Assembly (NCBI GenBank): GCA_016716235.1
Contig: JADJWS010000001.1
Coordinates: forward strand, 1,736,001 to 1,800,000
Direction: 5' to 3'
Source of the DNA: Candidatus Defluviilinea gracilis
GTDB lineage: Bacteria > Chloroflexota > Anaerolineae > Anaerolineales > Villigracilaceae
DNA length: 64,000 nucleotides
Part shown: positions 8,096-16,682 of the stretch, piece by piece
How the letters are laid out: the number at the start of each line of letters is the position of its first letter
Position numbering within the stretch: position 1 is the first letter of the stretch
Translations under genes and position numbers: made by a program
The notes under the pieces: generated by a model
Database searches by the model: none
Told to the model about the DNA's origin: nothing
What the model saw: only the letters and a program-made list of their open reading frames with translations

Positions 8096-8515
8096 ATGAC
8101 TGATCTTTATCCATTCTCAACCACCCTCAAGGTGCGCTTCCACGAGACCGACGCGCAGGGACACGTCAACTTCGCGCAGTACCTCAATCTCTTCGATGTC
8201 GCGCTGGTTGAATATCTCAGTTATATCGGGTTCAGTTACAAACGAATGCTGGAAGAGGATTTCGACATGCTGTATGTGGACGCTCACGCTTCGTATCACG
8301 CCCCCGCCTATTTCGACGACCTCCTGCGGATTCACTGCCGCGCGGGAAAGGTCGGCGCTTCGAGCGCGCGCTTCGATTTTGAAATTTTCAACGAAAGCAA
8401 AGACAACCGCCTGACCGCCAAAGGCGAGATCACCGTCGTAACGGCGGAGCGCAACACGCTGAAGAAGATGCGCGTCCCCGAAAATTTTCGCAAGGCATTG
8501 GAGAGCCATTCATGA
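8096..8515 (+). CDS. YbgC/4-hydroxybenzoyl-CoA thioesterase-like hot-dog protein
   Basis: A 139-residue hot-dog thioesterase with the family's FHETDAQGHVNFAQYLNLFD segment, where the Asp is the catalytic residue of 4HBT-type enzymes. It would hydrolyse acyl- or aryl-CoA esters, possibly to free CoA when ring intermediates build up. The ATG at 8096 is preferred over a GTG at 8078, which lies in the right arm of a hairpin repeat. The stop overlaps the start of had by 4 bases, so the two are co-translated. Confidence 0.85.
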   Translation: MTDLYPFSTTLKVRFHETDAQGHVNFAQYLNLFDVALVEYLSYIGFSYKRMLEEDFDMLYVDAHASYHAPAYFDDLLRIHCRAGKVGASSARFDFEIFNESKDNRLTAKGEITVVTAERNTLKKMRVPENFRKALESHS

Positions 8516-9537
8516 AAGCCGCCGTATTTCACGCCGCGCGTCAACCGCTGGCAATGGAAGAAATTCCCACGCCCACCCCGTCTGCGGGCGAAGTTCTCGT
8601 CAAGGTGGCGGGATGCGGAGTCTGTCACACCGACCTGCATTACATTGACCACGATGTTCCCACCTTCAAGAAGCCGCCGCTCGTGCTGGGACACGAAGTC
8701 TCTGGCATGATCGCGGGCTTGGGCGCGGGCGTCGCGCAATGGAAGGAGGGCGCGCGCGTCCTGCTCCCCGCCGTGTATGGATGCGGTCAATGCGCCATGT
8801 GCCGCACGGGACGCGAGAACATCTGCGAGAAGATGATGATGTTCGGCAACAACGTGGACGGCGGTTACGCCGAATACGTGCTCGCGCCCGCCAAGGATGT
8901 GATCCCTTTGCCCGATGAACTTCCGCTTGTGGAGAGTTCCATCATTGCCGACGCGGTCACCACGCCGTATCACGCCGTCGTCAATCGCGGACAGGTCAAA
9001 CCTGGCGATTCAGTCGTGGTGGTGGGATGCGGCGGCATCGGCTTGAATCTGGTGCAGGTCGCTTCGGCGGTCGGGGCGAAGGTCATCGCCGTGGACGTGA
9101 TCGATTCCAAACTGGAATGGGCGAAGAAACTCGGCGCGCAGGCGACGGTCAACGCGAAGAACGTCGAGCGCGTGGACAAGGAAGTCCGCAAACTGGCGGG
9201 CGGCGGCGGCGCGGACATCGGCTTTGAAGCGATCGGCAATCCCGTCACGCAGGCGCAGGCGTTTTCCTGCATCCGCGCGGGCGGACGATTCGTGATGGTC
9301 GGTTACAGCGAAAAACCGATGACGCTCGACTCGGGGCGCGTGATGTACCGCGAAATGGAGATCATCGGCTCGCTCGGCTGTCGCGCGGTGGATTATCCGC
9401 GTGTGTTGGAACTGGCGCGTCAGGGTCGCATCAAAGTGAAGGAACTTGTCACCGCGCAGTTCCCGCTGGATCAGATCAACGTCGCGTTCGATACGCTTCG
9501 CAAAGGCGAAGGGATTCGGTCGGTGGTTACTCCGTAG
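8512..9537 (+). CDS. had: 6-hydroxycyclohex-1-ene-1-carbonyl-CoA dehydrogenase
   Basis: A 341-residue zinc-dependent medium-chain dehydrogenase. CGVCHTDLHYIDHDVPT near residue 36 and LGHEVSG hold the catalytic zinc ligands. CGQCAMCRTGRENIC near residues 90-105 is the structural zinc loop. VVVGCGGIGLNLVQ is the NAD-binding glycine motif. Had oxidises the 6-hydroxy product of Dch to 6-oxocyclohex-1-ene-1-carbonyl-CoA, the substrate of Oah. Dch, Oah and the reductase nearby make Had far likelier than a generic alcohol dehydrogenase, although sequence alone cannot prove it. Confidence 0.85.
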   Translation: MKAAVFHAARQPLAMEEIPTPTPSAGEVLVKVAGCGVCHTDLHYIDHDVPTFKKPPLVLGHEVSGMIAGLGAGVAQWKEGARVLLPAVYGCGQCAMCRTGRENICEKMMMFGNNVDGGYAEYVLAPAKDVIPLPDELPLVESSIIADAVTTPYHAVVNRGQVKPGDSVVVVGCGGIGLNLVQVASAVGAKVIAVDVIDSKLEWAKKLGAQATVNAKNVERVDKEVRKLAGGGGADIGFEAIGNPVTQAQAFSCIRAGGRFVMVGYSEKPMTLDSGRVMYREMEIIGSLGCRAVDYPRVLELARQGRIKVKELVTAQFPLDQINVAFDTLRKGEGIRSVVTP

Positions 9538-9540
9538 ATC

Positions 9541-9611
9541 AGTTATCAGTCATCAGTGACTGACAACTGTTCACTGCTCACTACTCACTATTCACTGCTC
9601 ACTACTCTCTC
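9541..9611. repeat. Heptamer-period repeat (TGTTCAC/TGCTCAC/TACTCAC)
   Basis: The first half runs CAGTTATCAGTCATCAGTGA. The second half is strings of 7-mers (TGTTCAC TGCTCAC, then TACTCAC TATTCAC). It resembles the short tandemly repeated repetitive sequences known from filamentous cyanobacteria. It ends 5 bases before the next gene and appears to leave little room for a normal ribosome binding site. Confidence 0.75.
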
Positions 9612-9615
9612 ACAC

Positions 9616-10467
9616 ATGATCATAGACTTCCACATCCACCTCTCGCTTCCCGAACACGAACTGCCGTCCGTGCTGGAATGGATGCGTTCGAATTATCAAG
9701 GAGACCTCGATGCCTACATCCGAGACATTCTCACCCCGCAGGGAATCCGCCAGTATCTTCAAGCGCATGATATTGACCTGGCGGTCGGTCTGGCGGAAGT
9801 CTCGCCGCTCACCACAGGCGTCGCGGATAACGACTACGTCGGCAAACTCTGCGCGTCAGCCAACGCAATCGCCGACCCCGCCTCAGGTCCGCGCGGACGG
9901 TTGCTACCCTTTGCCAGCCTCAACCCATTCCTCGTCAACGATCTTGCCGCGGAACTCGAAAGGCTTGTAAACGAATACGACTTCAGAGGCATCAAGGTTT
10001 ATCCGCCCTACCAGCATCATTACGTCAACGACCCGCGCATGTATCCGCTGTACGCCAAAGCGCAGGAACTCGGTCTGACGATGATGGTGCATACGGGTTC
10101 GTCGGTCTTCAAAGGCGCGCGCATCAAATACGCCGATCCGCTTTTGCTCGACGACGTGGCGATTGACTTCCCCGAGCTGAACATTCTGATGGCGCATTCG
10201 GGGCGTCCGTTCTGGTACGACCAGGCGTTCTGGCTGGCGCGGCGGCACCCGAACATGTTCATGGAAATTTCGGGTCTGCCCGCCAAACATTTGCTGGATT
10301 ATTTTCCGCGCCTCGAAATGCTCGCGGACAAAGTCATCTACGGCTCAGACTGGCCTGGCAACCCCGACCTGAGGCGTAATGTCGAAGCGATCCGCGCTTT
10401 GAATATTTCGGATGAAGCGAAACAAAAAATCCTTCACGACAACGCGGCAAGGATCTTGAAGTTGTAA
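9616..10467 (+). CDS. Amidohydrolase-2 family metal-dependent hydrolase
   Basis: A 283-residue TIM-barrel hydrolase. DFHIHLS at the N-terminus supplies the HxH metal ligands, MVHTGSS and MAHSGRPFW the later histidines, and GSDWPGNPDL the final aspartate. These place it with amidohydrolase-2 proteins such as ACMSD-like decarboxylases and lactone hydrolases. The substrate is unknown; a ring-cleavage product or hydrolysable aromatic is plausible from the neighbourhood. The ATG at 9616 is chosen because the upstream open frame is pure heptamer repeat. A strong palindrome follows the gene. Confidence 0.8.
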   Translation: MIIDFHIHLSLPEHELPSVLEWMRSNYQGDLDAYIRDILTPQGIRQYLQAHDIDLAVGLAEVSPLTTGVADNDYVGKLCASANAIADPASGPRGRLLPFASLNPFLVNDLAAELERLVNEYDFRGIKVYPPYQHHYVNDPRMYPLYAKAQELGLTMMVHTGSSVFKGARIKYADPLLLDDVAIDFPELNILMAHSGRPFWYDQAFWLARRHPNMFMEISGLPAKHLLDYFPRLEMLADKVIYGSDWPGNPDLRRNVEAIRALNISDEAKQKILHDNAARILKL

Positions 10468-10469
10468 AA

Positions 10470-10502
10470 AGACCTGACAGGTTTTAAAAACCTGTCAGGT
10501 CT
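10470..10502. repeat. Near-perfect 33-bp palindrome between amidohydrolase and iorA
   Basis: AGACCTGACAGGTTTT (10470-10485) pairs with AAAACCTGTCAGGTCT (10487-10502) around one unpaired A. It would form a very stable hairpin in RNA. With A- and T-rich flanks it could act as a terminator in either direction, or it may be a dispersed palindromic element. Confidence 0.65.
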
Positions 10503-10523
10503 AAAGTCTATACTGGAGACACT

Positions 10524-12272
10524 ATGCGAGAATTCCTGTTAGGTAATGAAGCCATCGCCCGCGGAGCGTGGGAAGCGGGAGTCAAATTCGTATCGGGCTA
10601 CCCAGGCACGCCCAGCACCGAGATCATCGAGACGCTGGCGATGCGCTTCCCCGAAACCAACCCGCGCTGGTCCACCAACGAGAAGGTCGCGTTTGAAGAA
10701 GGCATGGGCGCGGCAATCGGCGGCTTGCGCACGCTGGTCACCATGAAGCACGTCGGTCTCAACGTCGCGGCAGATGCCTTCATGGTCTTCCCCTACTCAG
10801 GCACAAACGGCGGCTTCGTCGTCATCTCAGCCGACGACCCTGGGATGCACTCCTCGCAAAACGAGCAGGACAACCGCTATCTCGCGCGCGTCGCCAAAGT
10901 GCCCGTGCTCGAGCCGAGCGACGCGCAGGAATGTCACGACTTCATGATCGCAGGACTCGAACTCTCGGAGCAGTTCCGCTCGCCCGTCATGCTCCGCACC
11001 ACGACCAGGCTCGCGCACCACAAAGGATTGGTGGAAGTCGGCGAGCGGAAGGAAGTGGAGACCCGCGAATTTAACCGCGACCCCCACCGCTTCTCTGTCC
11101 CGATTTATCGCCTGATCCGCCGTCCCGAAGTTGAGAAAACGCTGACGGCTCTCGCCGAATACGCCGAGACCTGTCCCTTCAACCGAATCGAAGAAGGCGC
11201 GGACAAAAAAATCGGCGTGGTCACTTCGGGGATTTCGTATCAATACGTGAAGGAAGTTTTGCCGAACGCGGGCGTCCTGCGCCTCGGCATGACCTACCCC
11301 CTGCCCGCAAATCTTCTGCGCGATTTCTGCGCCCAATACGAAACCGTGTACGTCGTCGAAGAAGGCGAACCGTTCATCGAAGAATTCATGCGCGGGGCGG
11401 GCATCGCAAACCTCACAGGCAAGGAACTCTTCGGCGTCATCGGCGAATACTCGCCAGGCAGGTTGCAGAAAACGCTTGGGCTGGGCGACCCGCCCGCGCC
11501 GTTCACCAACGACGGCGTCAACCTCATCATGCGTCCGCCCATGTTCTGCGTCGGTTGCGGACATCGCACCGTCTTCGCCGCGTTGAGGCAGTTGCGCGTC
11601 ACCGTGTCGGGGGACATCGGCTGTTACACCATGGGCGCGTTGCATCCCTACGAAGCGGAACACACCACCTTCTGCATGGGCGCGAGCATCGGCGTCGCCG
11701 TCGGCTTGGAGCAGGCGGGACACGAGAACACCGTCGCCATCATCGGCGACTCGACCTTCATCCACGCGGGCATCCCGCCGCTGATCGACGCGGTCTACAA
11801 TCGAAGCCGCCTCACGCTCATCATCCTCGACAACTCGACGACAGGCATGACGGGCAGCCAACCCAATCCCGTTTCGGGCAAGGATGTGATGGGGCAGACC
11901 GCGCCTCAAATTGACCTCGAAGCGTTGTGCCGCGCCTCGGGCGTTGCCAACGTCGCCGTTGTGGATACGTGGGACCGCAAGGAAGTCGTCAACGTCATCC
12001 GCCGCGCCGTTTCATTCAAGGGACCTTCCGTCGTCATCGCGCGTGGACCGTGCCAGCAGATCCCCGAAATCAAACACGCGCATCGCATTCCCTTCTTCAT
12101 CCATGAAGACCTCTGCACGCAATGCGACGCCTGCTTTAAAGTGTGGTGTCCCGCCATCACGCGCACGCCGCAAAATTTCCCCGTCATCGCCGCCAACGAA
12201 TGCACCTCCTGCACCGTCTGCGCCCAGGTCTGCCCGACGGACGCCATCAAACTCGCGGAGGAAACCGCATGA
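10524..12272 (+). CDS. iorA: Indolepyruvate/2-oxoacid:ferredoxin oxidoreductase alpha subunit
   Basis: A 582-residue thiamine-diphosphate enzyme that oxidatively decarboxylates aryl-pyruvates or related 2-oxoacids to acyl-CoA and reduces ferredoxin. It has the pyrimidine-domain start GNEAIARGAWEAGVKFVSGYPGTPS, the diphosphate-binding part with MFCVGCGHRT, GDIGCYTMG and IIGDSTFIHAG, and a C-terminal two-cluster ferredoxin domain (CTQCDACFKVWCP near 531 and CTSCTVCAQVCPTDAI near 559). The length fits archaeal and bacterial IorA. Its stop overlaps iorB (ATGA). Reduced ferredoxin from this enzyme could feed the ATP-dependent benzoyl-CoA reductase, as 2-oxoglutarate:ferredoxin oxidoreductase does in Thauera. 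The true 2-oxoacid is not known. Confidence 0.9.
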   Translation: MREFLLGNEAIARGAWEAGVKFVSGYPGTPSTEIIETLAMRFPETNPRWSTNEKVAFEEGMGAAIGGLRTLVTMKHVGLNVAADAFMVFPYSGTNGGFVVISADDPGMHSSQNEQDNRYLARVAKVPVLEPSDAQECHDFMIAGLELSEQFRSPVMLRTTTRLAHHKGLVEVGERKEVETREFNRDPHRFSVPIYRLIRRPEVEKTLTALAEYAETCPFNRIEEGADKKIGVVTSGISYQYVKEVLPNAGVLRLGMTYPLPANLLRDFCAQYETVYVVEEGEPFIEEFMRGAGIANLTGKELFGVIGEYSPGRLQKTLGLGDPPAPFTNDGVNLIMRPPMFCVGCGHRTVFAALRQLRVTVSGDIGCYTMGALHPYEAEHTTFCMGASIGVAVGLEQAGHENTVAIIGDSTFIHAGIPPLIDAVYNRSRLTLIILDNSTTGMTGSQPNPVSGKDVMGQTAPQIDLEALCRASGVANVAVVDTWDRKEVVNVIRRAVSFKGPSVVIARGPCQQIPEIKHAHRIPFFIHEDLCTQCDACFKVWCPAITRTPQNFPVIAANECTSCTVCAQVCPTDAIKLAEETA

Positions 12273-12910
12273 AGACCTACAACCTGATGTTTGCGGGCGT
12301 CGGTGGGCAGGGATCGCTTCTCATCGCCGAACTGACTTCGCTCGCCGCCGTCAACGCGGGGTACGACACGAAGCAGACCGAAGTGCACGGCGTTTCGCAA
12401 AGAGGCGGGAGCGTGGAAACGCACGTCCGCTTCGGCGAAAAAGTTCACTCGCCCATCGTCACCCCAGGTGAAGCCGACGCGGTGGTCGGACTCGAAAAAT
12501 TGGAAGCCCTGCGTTTCGCGCATTACTTGAACGTTGAACACGGAACGGTCCTCGTCAACGACCATGAACTGGTGCCAGGCTCGGTGCCAAACGCCGAAAG
12601 CATCTACCCGCGCGAAACGATTGATTTCCTCAGATCGAAGGGCATGAAAGTCGTCGCCCTGCCCGCCTCGCAAACCGCGCGCGACCTCGGCGACGCCCGC
12701 ATGGCAAACGTCGTCATGCTCGGCGCGTTATCCACGCTGCTGCCCATCGAACGGGATGTGTGGGATAAGACGCTCAAGCTCCGCATCCCCGCCAAATATT
12801 TGAACGGTAATTTGCAGGCGTTTGAATGTGGTTATGTTGCGATGCAATCCTTAAACACGAAGGACACGAAGTACACAAAGGAAAAAGAGACATTTCTTAA
12901 ACCTTCGTGA
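12269..12910 (+). CDS. iorB: 2-oxoacid:ferredoxin oxidoreductase beta (gamma-domain) subunit
   Basis: A 213-residue POR gamma-type subunit: MFAGVGGQGSLLIAELTSLAA at the start, then the conserved QTEVHGVSQRGGSVETHVRFG. It completes the IorAB heterodimer. The natural protein seems to end near GYVAMQSL. The last 18 or so residues (NTKDTKYTKEKETF and after) and the stop codon are translated from the hairpin repeat that begins at 12851. The element has apparently landed at the 3' end and replaced the original stop. Whether the basic tail matters is unknown. Confidence 0.88.
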   Translation: MKTYNLMFAGVGGQGSLLIAELTSLAAVNAGYDTKQTEVHGVSQRGGSVETHVRFGEKVHSPIVTPGEADAVVGLEKLEALRFAHYLNVEHGTVLVNDHELVPGSVPNAESIYPRETIDFLRSKGMKVVALPASQTARDLGDARMANVVMLGALSTLLPIERDVWDKTLKLRIPAKYLNGNLQAFECGYVAMQSLNTKDTKYTKEKETFLKPS

Positions 12911-12955
12911 TCTTTGTGTCACTTCGACAGGCTCAGTGCAAGCCTTCGTGGTTAA
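12851..12955. repeat. ACACGAAGG-type hairpin repeat with a nested CTTCGACAGGCTCAG palindrome
   Basis: Left arm ACACGAAGGACACGAAGTAC; right arm ACCTTCGTGATCTTTGTGTC. The right arm is interrupted at 12922-12944 by CTTCGACAGGCTCAGTGCAA, a REP-like motif, before it resumes with CTTCGTGGTT. The identical nested arrangement occurs at 25645-25748. Confidence 0.8.
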
Positions 12956-13006
12956 AAAAGAAAGCGCGTAGGAGACGCTCTCTAGCGTCGAAGAAAGGAG
13001 TCAGCC

Positions 13007-14326
13007 ATGTCCGCGAATCCAAACGACACGCACGAACTGATCTACGATTGGAATCTCGTCGAAGCGCCCGAGGCGCCGAAGAAGCGCGTGATGGTCACCG
13101 ACGAAACCCTGCGCGACGGATTGCAATCGCCGTCCGTCATCCAGCCTGAGATTCAAGACAAAGTGTATTTGCTATACCTCATGTCTGACCTCGGCGTGGA
13201 CGCGGCAGATTTAGGTTTGTGCGGCGCGGGCGAGAAGTTCAAATATCACGTCAGCGTGCTGGCGAAGGAAATCGTCAAACAGAAGATGGACATCCAGCCG
13301 CAGAGCGCGGCGCGTTCCGTCGTCGCCGATATCATCCCCATCGTGGATGTCTCCGAAGAGGTCGGCATACCGCTCGAAGCGGCGGTCTTCCTCGGCACGA
13401 GTCCCATTCGCCGATTTGCCGAAAGCTGGGATGTGGACTTCCTGTTGCGCCAAACCGAAGAAGCCGTCACCTTTGCCACCAAGCACGGCATCCCCGTCAT
13501 GTTCGTCACCGAAGACACGGTGCGAGCCGACCCTGAGACTCTGCGTCGGGTGTACGAAACAGCCATCAGGTCGGGAGCGAAGCGCATTTGCGCCGCCGAC
13601 ACGGTCGGTCACATTGCCCCGCATGGAGTCCATGCGTTGATCTCATTCCTCCGCAAGGTGGTGGATGAAGTGGACCCGACGGTGGGCATCGACTGGCACG
13701 GGCATAAAGATCGCGGGCTGGAGATCGCCAACTCCCTCGCCGCCGTCGAAGCGGGCGCGGATCGAGTCCACGCCTGCGGCTTGGGCATCGGCGAACGAAG
13801 CGGCAACACGCCCATGGAACTCCTGCTGGTCAACTTCAACCTGCTCGGCTGGGGAAACCGCGACCTGACGAAACTGCCCGAATATTGCGAGGTCATCGCC
13901 GACAAATGCGGCGCGGTCATCCCGTTCAATTATCCCATCGTCGGCGCCGACGCCTTCCGCACGACCACGGGCGTTCATGCCGCGGCAATCGCCAAGGCTC
14001 TCACCAAAAACGACGAGTGGCTGGCGGAGCATGTCTATTGCGGCGTGCCTTCGAGCATGGTCGGGCGCGCGCACGAGATCGAAATCGGTCCGATGTCTGG
14101 CGAGCATAACGTGCGCTTCTTCTTACGCAAACATAAAATGGAAGAGAACCCCGCCTACGTCACGAAAATTCTCGAAGTGGCGAAACGCTCCAACCACCTG
14201 CTCGGTGAAGACGACGTGCGCCGCATCGTCACGGTGATGAGCCGACGCCAGCGCGCGCATCAGGAAGTGACCGACGAGGAACTCGATCACGAGTTGACGC
14301 GCCGCCGCGAAAGGATCCTGCGATGA
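13007..14326 (+). CDS. LeuA/NifV-like Claisen-condensing synthase (DRE-TIM superfamily)
   Basis: A 439-residue HMGL-like protein related to isopropylmalate, homocitrate and citramalate synthases. It has VTDETLRDGLQSP (residues 31-42) at the metal-binding strand, IDWHGHKDRGLEIANSLAA holding the HxH metal ligands, and the acetyl-CoA loop GLGIGERSGNTPMELLL. The C-terminal communication domain is short and there is no LeuA-type allosteric domain. The motif DETLRDGLQ differs from the usual D-T-T-L-R-D-G-E-Q, and H-K-D replaces the usual H-N-D, so the substrate may be unusual. With the aconitase and dehydrogenase genes downstream it would open a 2-oxoacid elongation sequence. The last 4 bases overlap the moaD start. 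Confidence 0.78.
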   Translation: MSANPNDTHELIYDWNLVEAPEAPKKRVMVTDETLRDGLQSPSVIQPEIQDKVYLLYLMSDLGVDAADLGLCGAGEKFKYHVSVLAKEIVKQKMDIQPQSAARSVVADIIPIVDVSEEVGIPLEAAVFLGTSPIRRFAESWDVDFLLRQTEEAVTFATKHGIPVMFVTEDTVRADPETLRRVYETAIRSGAKRICAADTVGHIAPHGVHALISFLRKVVDEVDPTVGIDWHGHKDRGLEIANSLAAVEAGADRVHACGLGIGERSGNTPMELLLVNFNLLGWGNRDLTKLPEYCEVIADKCGAVIPFNYPIVGADAFRTTTGVHAAAIAKALTKNDEWLAEHVYCGVPSSMVGRAHEIEIGPMSGEHNVRFFLRKHKMEENPAYVTKILEVAKRSNHLLGEDDVRRIVTVMSRRQRAHQEVTDEELDHELTRRRERILR

Positions 14327-14574
14327 ACATTCATGTGCGGCTCGCGGAACCGTTCTGGAGATCGGTCGGACAGCGCGAGCTTGACCTGACTCTCCCACCC
14401 GCTTCCAACGTGGACGCCCTGCTGATTCTCCTGCGCGAGCGTTATCCACGCCTGAGCCTGGACTTCGATCAATGCCCGCCGAACATCTTCATTGACGAAG
14501 AGGAAGCCGACGCGCATACGCCCCTGCAAGACGGCGCGCGCGCCCATTTCGTCTACCCTGTGGCGGGAGGGTAA
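14323..14574 (+). CDS. MoaD/ThiS-family sulfur carrier
   Basis: An 83-residue ubiquitin-like protein ending in the diagnostic Gly-Gly (YPVAGG). Such carriers deliver sulfur during molybdopterin or thiamine synthesis. Immediately downstream lies an aldehyde ferredoxin oxidoreductase, which needs a tungsto-bispterin cofactor. AOR genes are often paired with a dedicated MoaD, so a role in that cofactor is the best inference. Translation is coupled to the preceding synthase through the ATGA overlap. Confidence 0.8.
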   Translation: MNIHVRLAEPFWRSVGQRELDLTLPPASNVDALLILLRERYPRLSLDFDQCPPNIFIDEEEADAHTPLQDGARAHFVYPVAGG

Positions 14575-14580
14575 GACCCA

Positions 14581-14789
14581 GTACGGCAAAGTTCACTTTG
14601 CCCATTTGACAAGCGCAATCTAAAGATTGCTGTACGGCAAAGTTTACTTTGCCCATGCGGCAAGCGTAATCTGAAGATTGCGGTACGGCAAAGTTCACTT
14701 TGCCCATTTGGCAGGCGCAATCTAAAGATTGCTGTACGGCAAAGTTTACTTTGCCCCATGTGGCAATCGCAATCTGAAGATTGCGGTAC
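14581..14789. repeat. Four tandem 51-bp units, each with two hairpins
   Basis: Units start with GTACGGCAAAG at 14581, 14632, 14683 and 14734, and a fifth partial start lies at 14786. Each unit contains GGCAAAGTTCACTTTGCC (or a TTTA-loop variant) and GCAATCTAAAGATTGC (or a TGAA-loop variant). The two variants alternate between units. Both hairpins recur elsewhere in the window (27299, 31036). It fills the whole spacer between moaD and the AOR gene. Confidence 0.92.
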
Positions 14790-14810
14790 GGTACGAATAT
14801 GAGGTAAATT

Positions 14811-16682
14811 TTGAATTACACATCTCCAATTGCCATCATCAACCTCTCGACGGGCGAGACCGAGATCACGACCACGCCCGATGAACTTCTGCGCGCCTAT
14901 CTCGGCGGGCGCGGACTGAACATGGCATACCTGCGCCAGTATCTGCGCCAGCACGGCGACCCGCGCAGTGTGGATGCGCTCAGTCCGGAGAATCCGCTCA
15001 TCATCGGCGCGGGGCTGATGACGGGGACCATCGCTCCCAACGCGGCGCGATTCAACGTCTCGGCGCGTTCGCCCGAAAGCGGCATTCTCGGCGATGCCAA
15101 CTGCGGCGGATTCTTCGCGGCGGCGATGCGCAAGGCGGGCTTCGACCGCCTCATCATTTTGGGGCGCGCCGAGAAACCGTCCTACCTGTTGATCGAAGAC
15201 GGGCAGATCAGCCTCCATGCGGCGGATGGGCTGTGGGGGTTGAACGCCATCGAGACGCAGGACCAACTCAAAGCGCGGCATGGAAGCGGGACCGTCTCGG
15301 CGGTGATCGGACCCTCGGGCGAGAATCAAGTCCGCATGGCGGCGATCATGACGGGTCAAAAAAACGCGGCGGGACGCGGCGGCATGGGCGCGGTGATGGG
15401 AAGCAAGAATCTCAAAGCCATCGTGGCGCGCGGCGGGACGGCGATCGAGGTGGCGCAAAAGGAGACGTTACGCGCGTTGCGACTCAAACAACAGGAAGAG
15501 TTGAAAAACTCGAAGGTGGTGCAGGTGTTGGGCAAGGTCGGCACGCCGCTGTTGTACGAAGTGAGCAACCGACTCGGCGCGATCCGCACGCGTAACTCGC
15601 AGGAGAATTTTTTCGAGGAAACGCTCAACGGCGAAGAGGTCGAAAAATTTTCCGACAAGATGCTGGCGTGCACGTCGTGCGTGGTGCATTGCCGTCACCG
15701 CAACACGCTCGGCGGCGAAGGACCCGAATACTCGACGCTCGTCCTGCTCGGCGCGAACATCGGCATTGCGCCCACCGATCAGGTCATCCAGTTGAACAAC
15801 CTGGTCAACGACCTCGGCTTGGACGCTTCTTCGACTGGCACGATCATCGGCTGGGCGATGGAACTGTACCAGCGCGGGCTGATCGACGACTCGCTGACAG
15901 GCAAGCCGTTGGTCTGGGGCGATTACGAAACCGTCTATGCGTTGATCGAAGATATCGCGCATCGGCGCGGGTTCGGCGATATTCTCGCTGAAAGCACGCA
16001 GGCGGCGCGTTACTTCCCGCAAGAGGCGCTCGATTATTTGATCGCCGTCAAAAACCTGCCGCAGTCTGACCCGCACGACGTGAGGTATTTCAAAGGCTTC
16101 GCGCTCGGCATCGCCGTCGCCAGCCGCGGCGCCGACCACCTCCGCAACCGTCCCACGCTGGAGGTTTTCAAACTTCCCGACGAAGCGCGCGCGAACGTCT
16201 ATGGGCGCGTCAACGACCCCGACCCGACGGGCTACAAAGACAAGGGACTCATCGTGGCGTACGGCGACGACATCTACGCCATCGCGGATTGCCTCGGCGT
16301 GTGCCGCTTCGTCACGCGCGGATTCAACAGCCCGCATCTGCTGGGCTATCAGGAATTTTGCGACTCGGTCGCCGCCGCGACAGGGCTGGAATACACTCCC
16401 GCCTCTCTCCGCGACGTGGGGCGGCGCACGCTCGACACGGAGCGACTCATCAACGCGGGCTTCGGCTTGACCCGCGCCGACGACACCCTGCCCAAGCGCT
16501 ACTTCGACGACCCCATGCCCGCGCGCAAAACGAAAGGTCACCACGTGGACAGGGAGCAATTCCAAAAGATGCTCGATGATTATTATTCCGAACGCGGCTG
16601 GGACGCGGATGGGCGAGTCTCTGCCGAGAGGATCGAGGAAATAGACGGTCTGATTTTTGGAAGGATGAAAGATAAATTATGA
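14811..16682 (+). CDS. aor: Aldehyde ferredoxin oxidoreductase (tungsten-dependent)
   Basis: A 623-residue AOR-family protein with a TTG start preceded by GAGGT. The N-terminal pterin-binding half is seen in LLRAYLGGRGLNMAYL, ARFNVSARSPESGILGDANCGG and GRGGMGAVMGSKNLKAIVARGG. The cysteines of the [4Fe-4S] cluster are in ACTSCVVHCRHRN, and a later one is in DCLGVCRF. The enzyme interconverts aldehydes and carboxylic acids with ferredoxin as electron partner. Here it could oxidise an aromatic or aliphatic aldehyde and supply ferredoxin to the reductase, or run in reverse. The adjacent MoaD supports a pterin enzyme. The exact substrate cannot be told from sequence. Confidence 0.88.
   Translation: MNYTSPIAIINLSTGETEITTTPDELLRAYLGGRGLNMAYLRQYLRQHGDPRSVDALSPENPLIIGAGLMTGTIAPNAARFNVSARSPESGILGDANCGGFFAAAMRKAGFDRLIILGRAEKPSYLLIEDGQISLHAADGLWGLNAIETQDQLKARHGSGTVSAVIGPSGENQVRMAAIMTGQKNAAGRGGMGAVMGSKNLKAIVARGGTAIEVAQKETLRALRLKQQEELKNSKVVQVLGKVGTPLLYEVSNRLGAIRTRNSQENFFEETLNGEEVEKFSDKMLACTSCVVHCRHRNTLGGEGPEYSTLVLLGANIGIAPTDQVIQLNNLVNDLGLDASSTGTIIGWAMELYQRGLIDDSLTGKPLVWGDYETVYALIEDIAHRRGFGDILAESTQAARYFPQEALDYLIAVKNLPQSDPHDVRYFKGFALGIAVASRGADHLRNRPTLEVFKLPDEARANVYGRVNDPDPTGYKDKGLIVAYGDDIYAIADCLGVCRFVTRGFNSPHLLGYQEFCDSVAAATGLEYTPASLRDVGRRTLDTERLINAGFGLTRADDTLPKRYFDDPMPARKTKGHHVDREQFQKMLDDYYSERGWDADGRVSAERIEEIDGLIFGRMKDKL

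Noticed and set aside
10827..11909. A 360-codon minus-strand frame opposite iorA
   Set aside because: Shadow of iorA; no motifs and no ribosome binding site.
14581..14789. CRISPR array
   Set aside because: The units are near-identical throughout with no unique spacers, and each is made of two hairpins; no cas genes are near.
15468..16565. A 365-codon minus-strand frame opposite the aldehyde oxidoreductase
   Set aside because: Shadow of the AOR gene.
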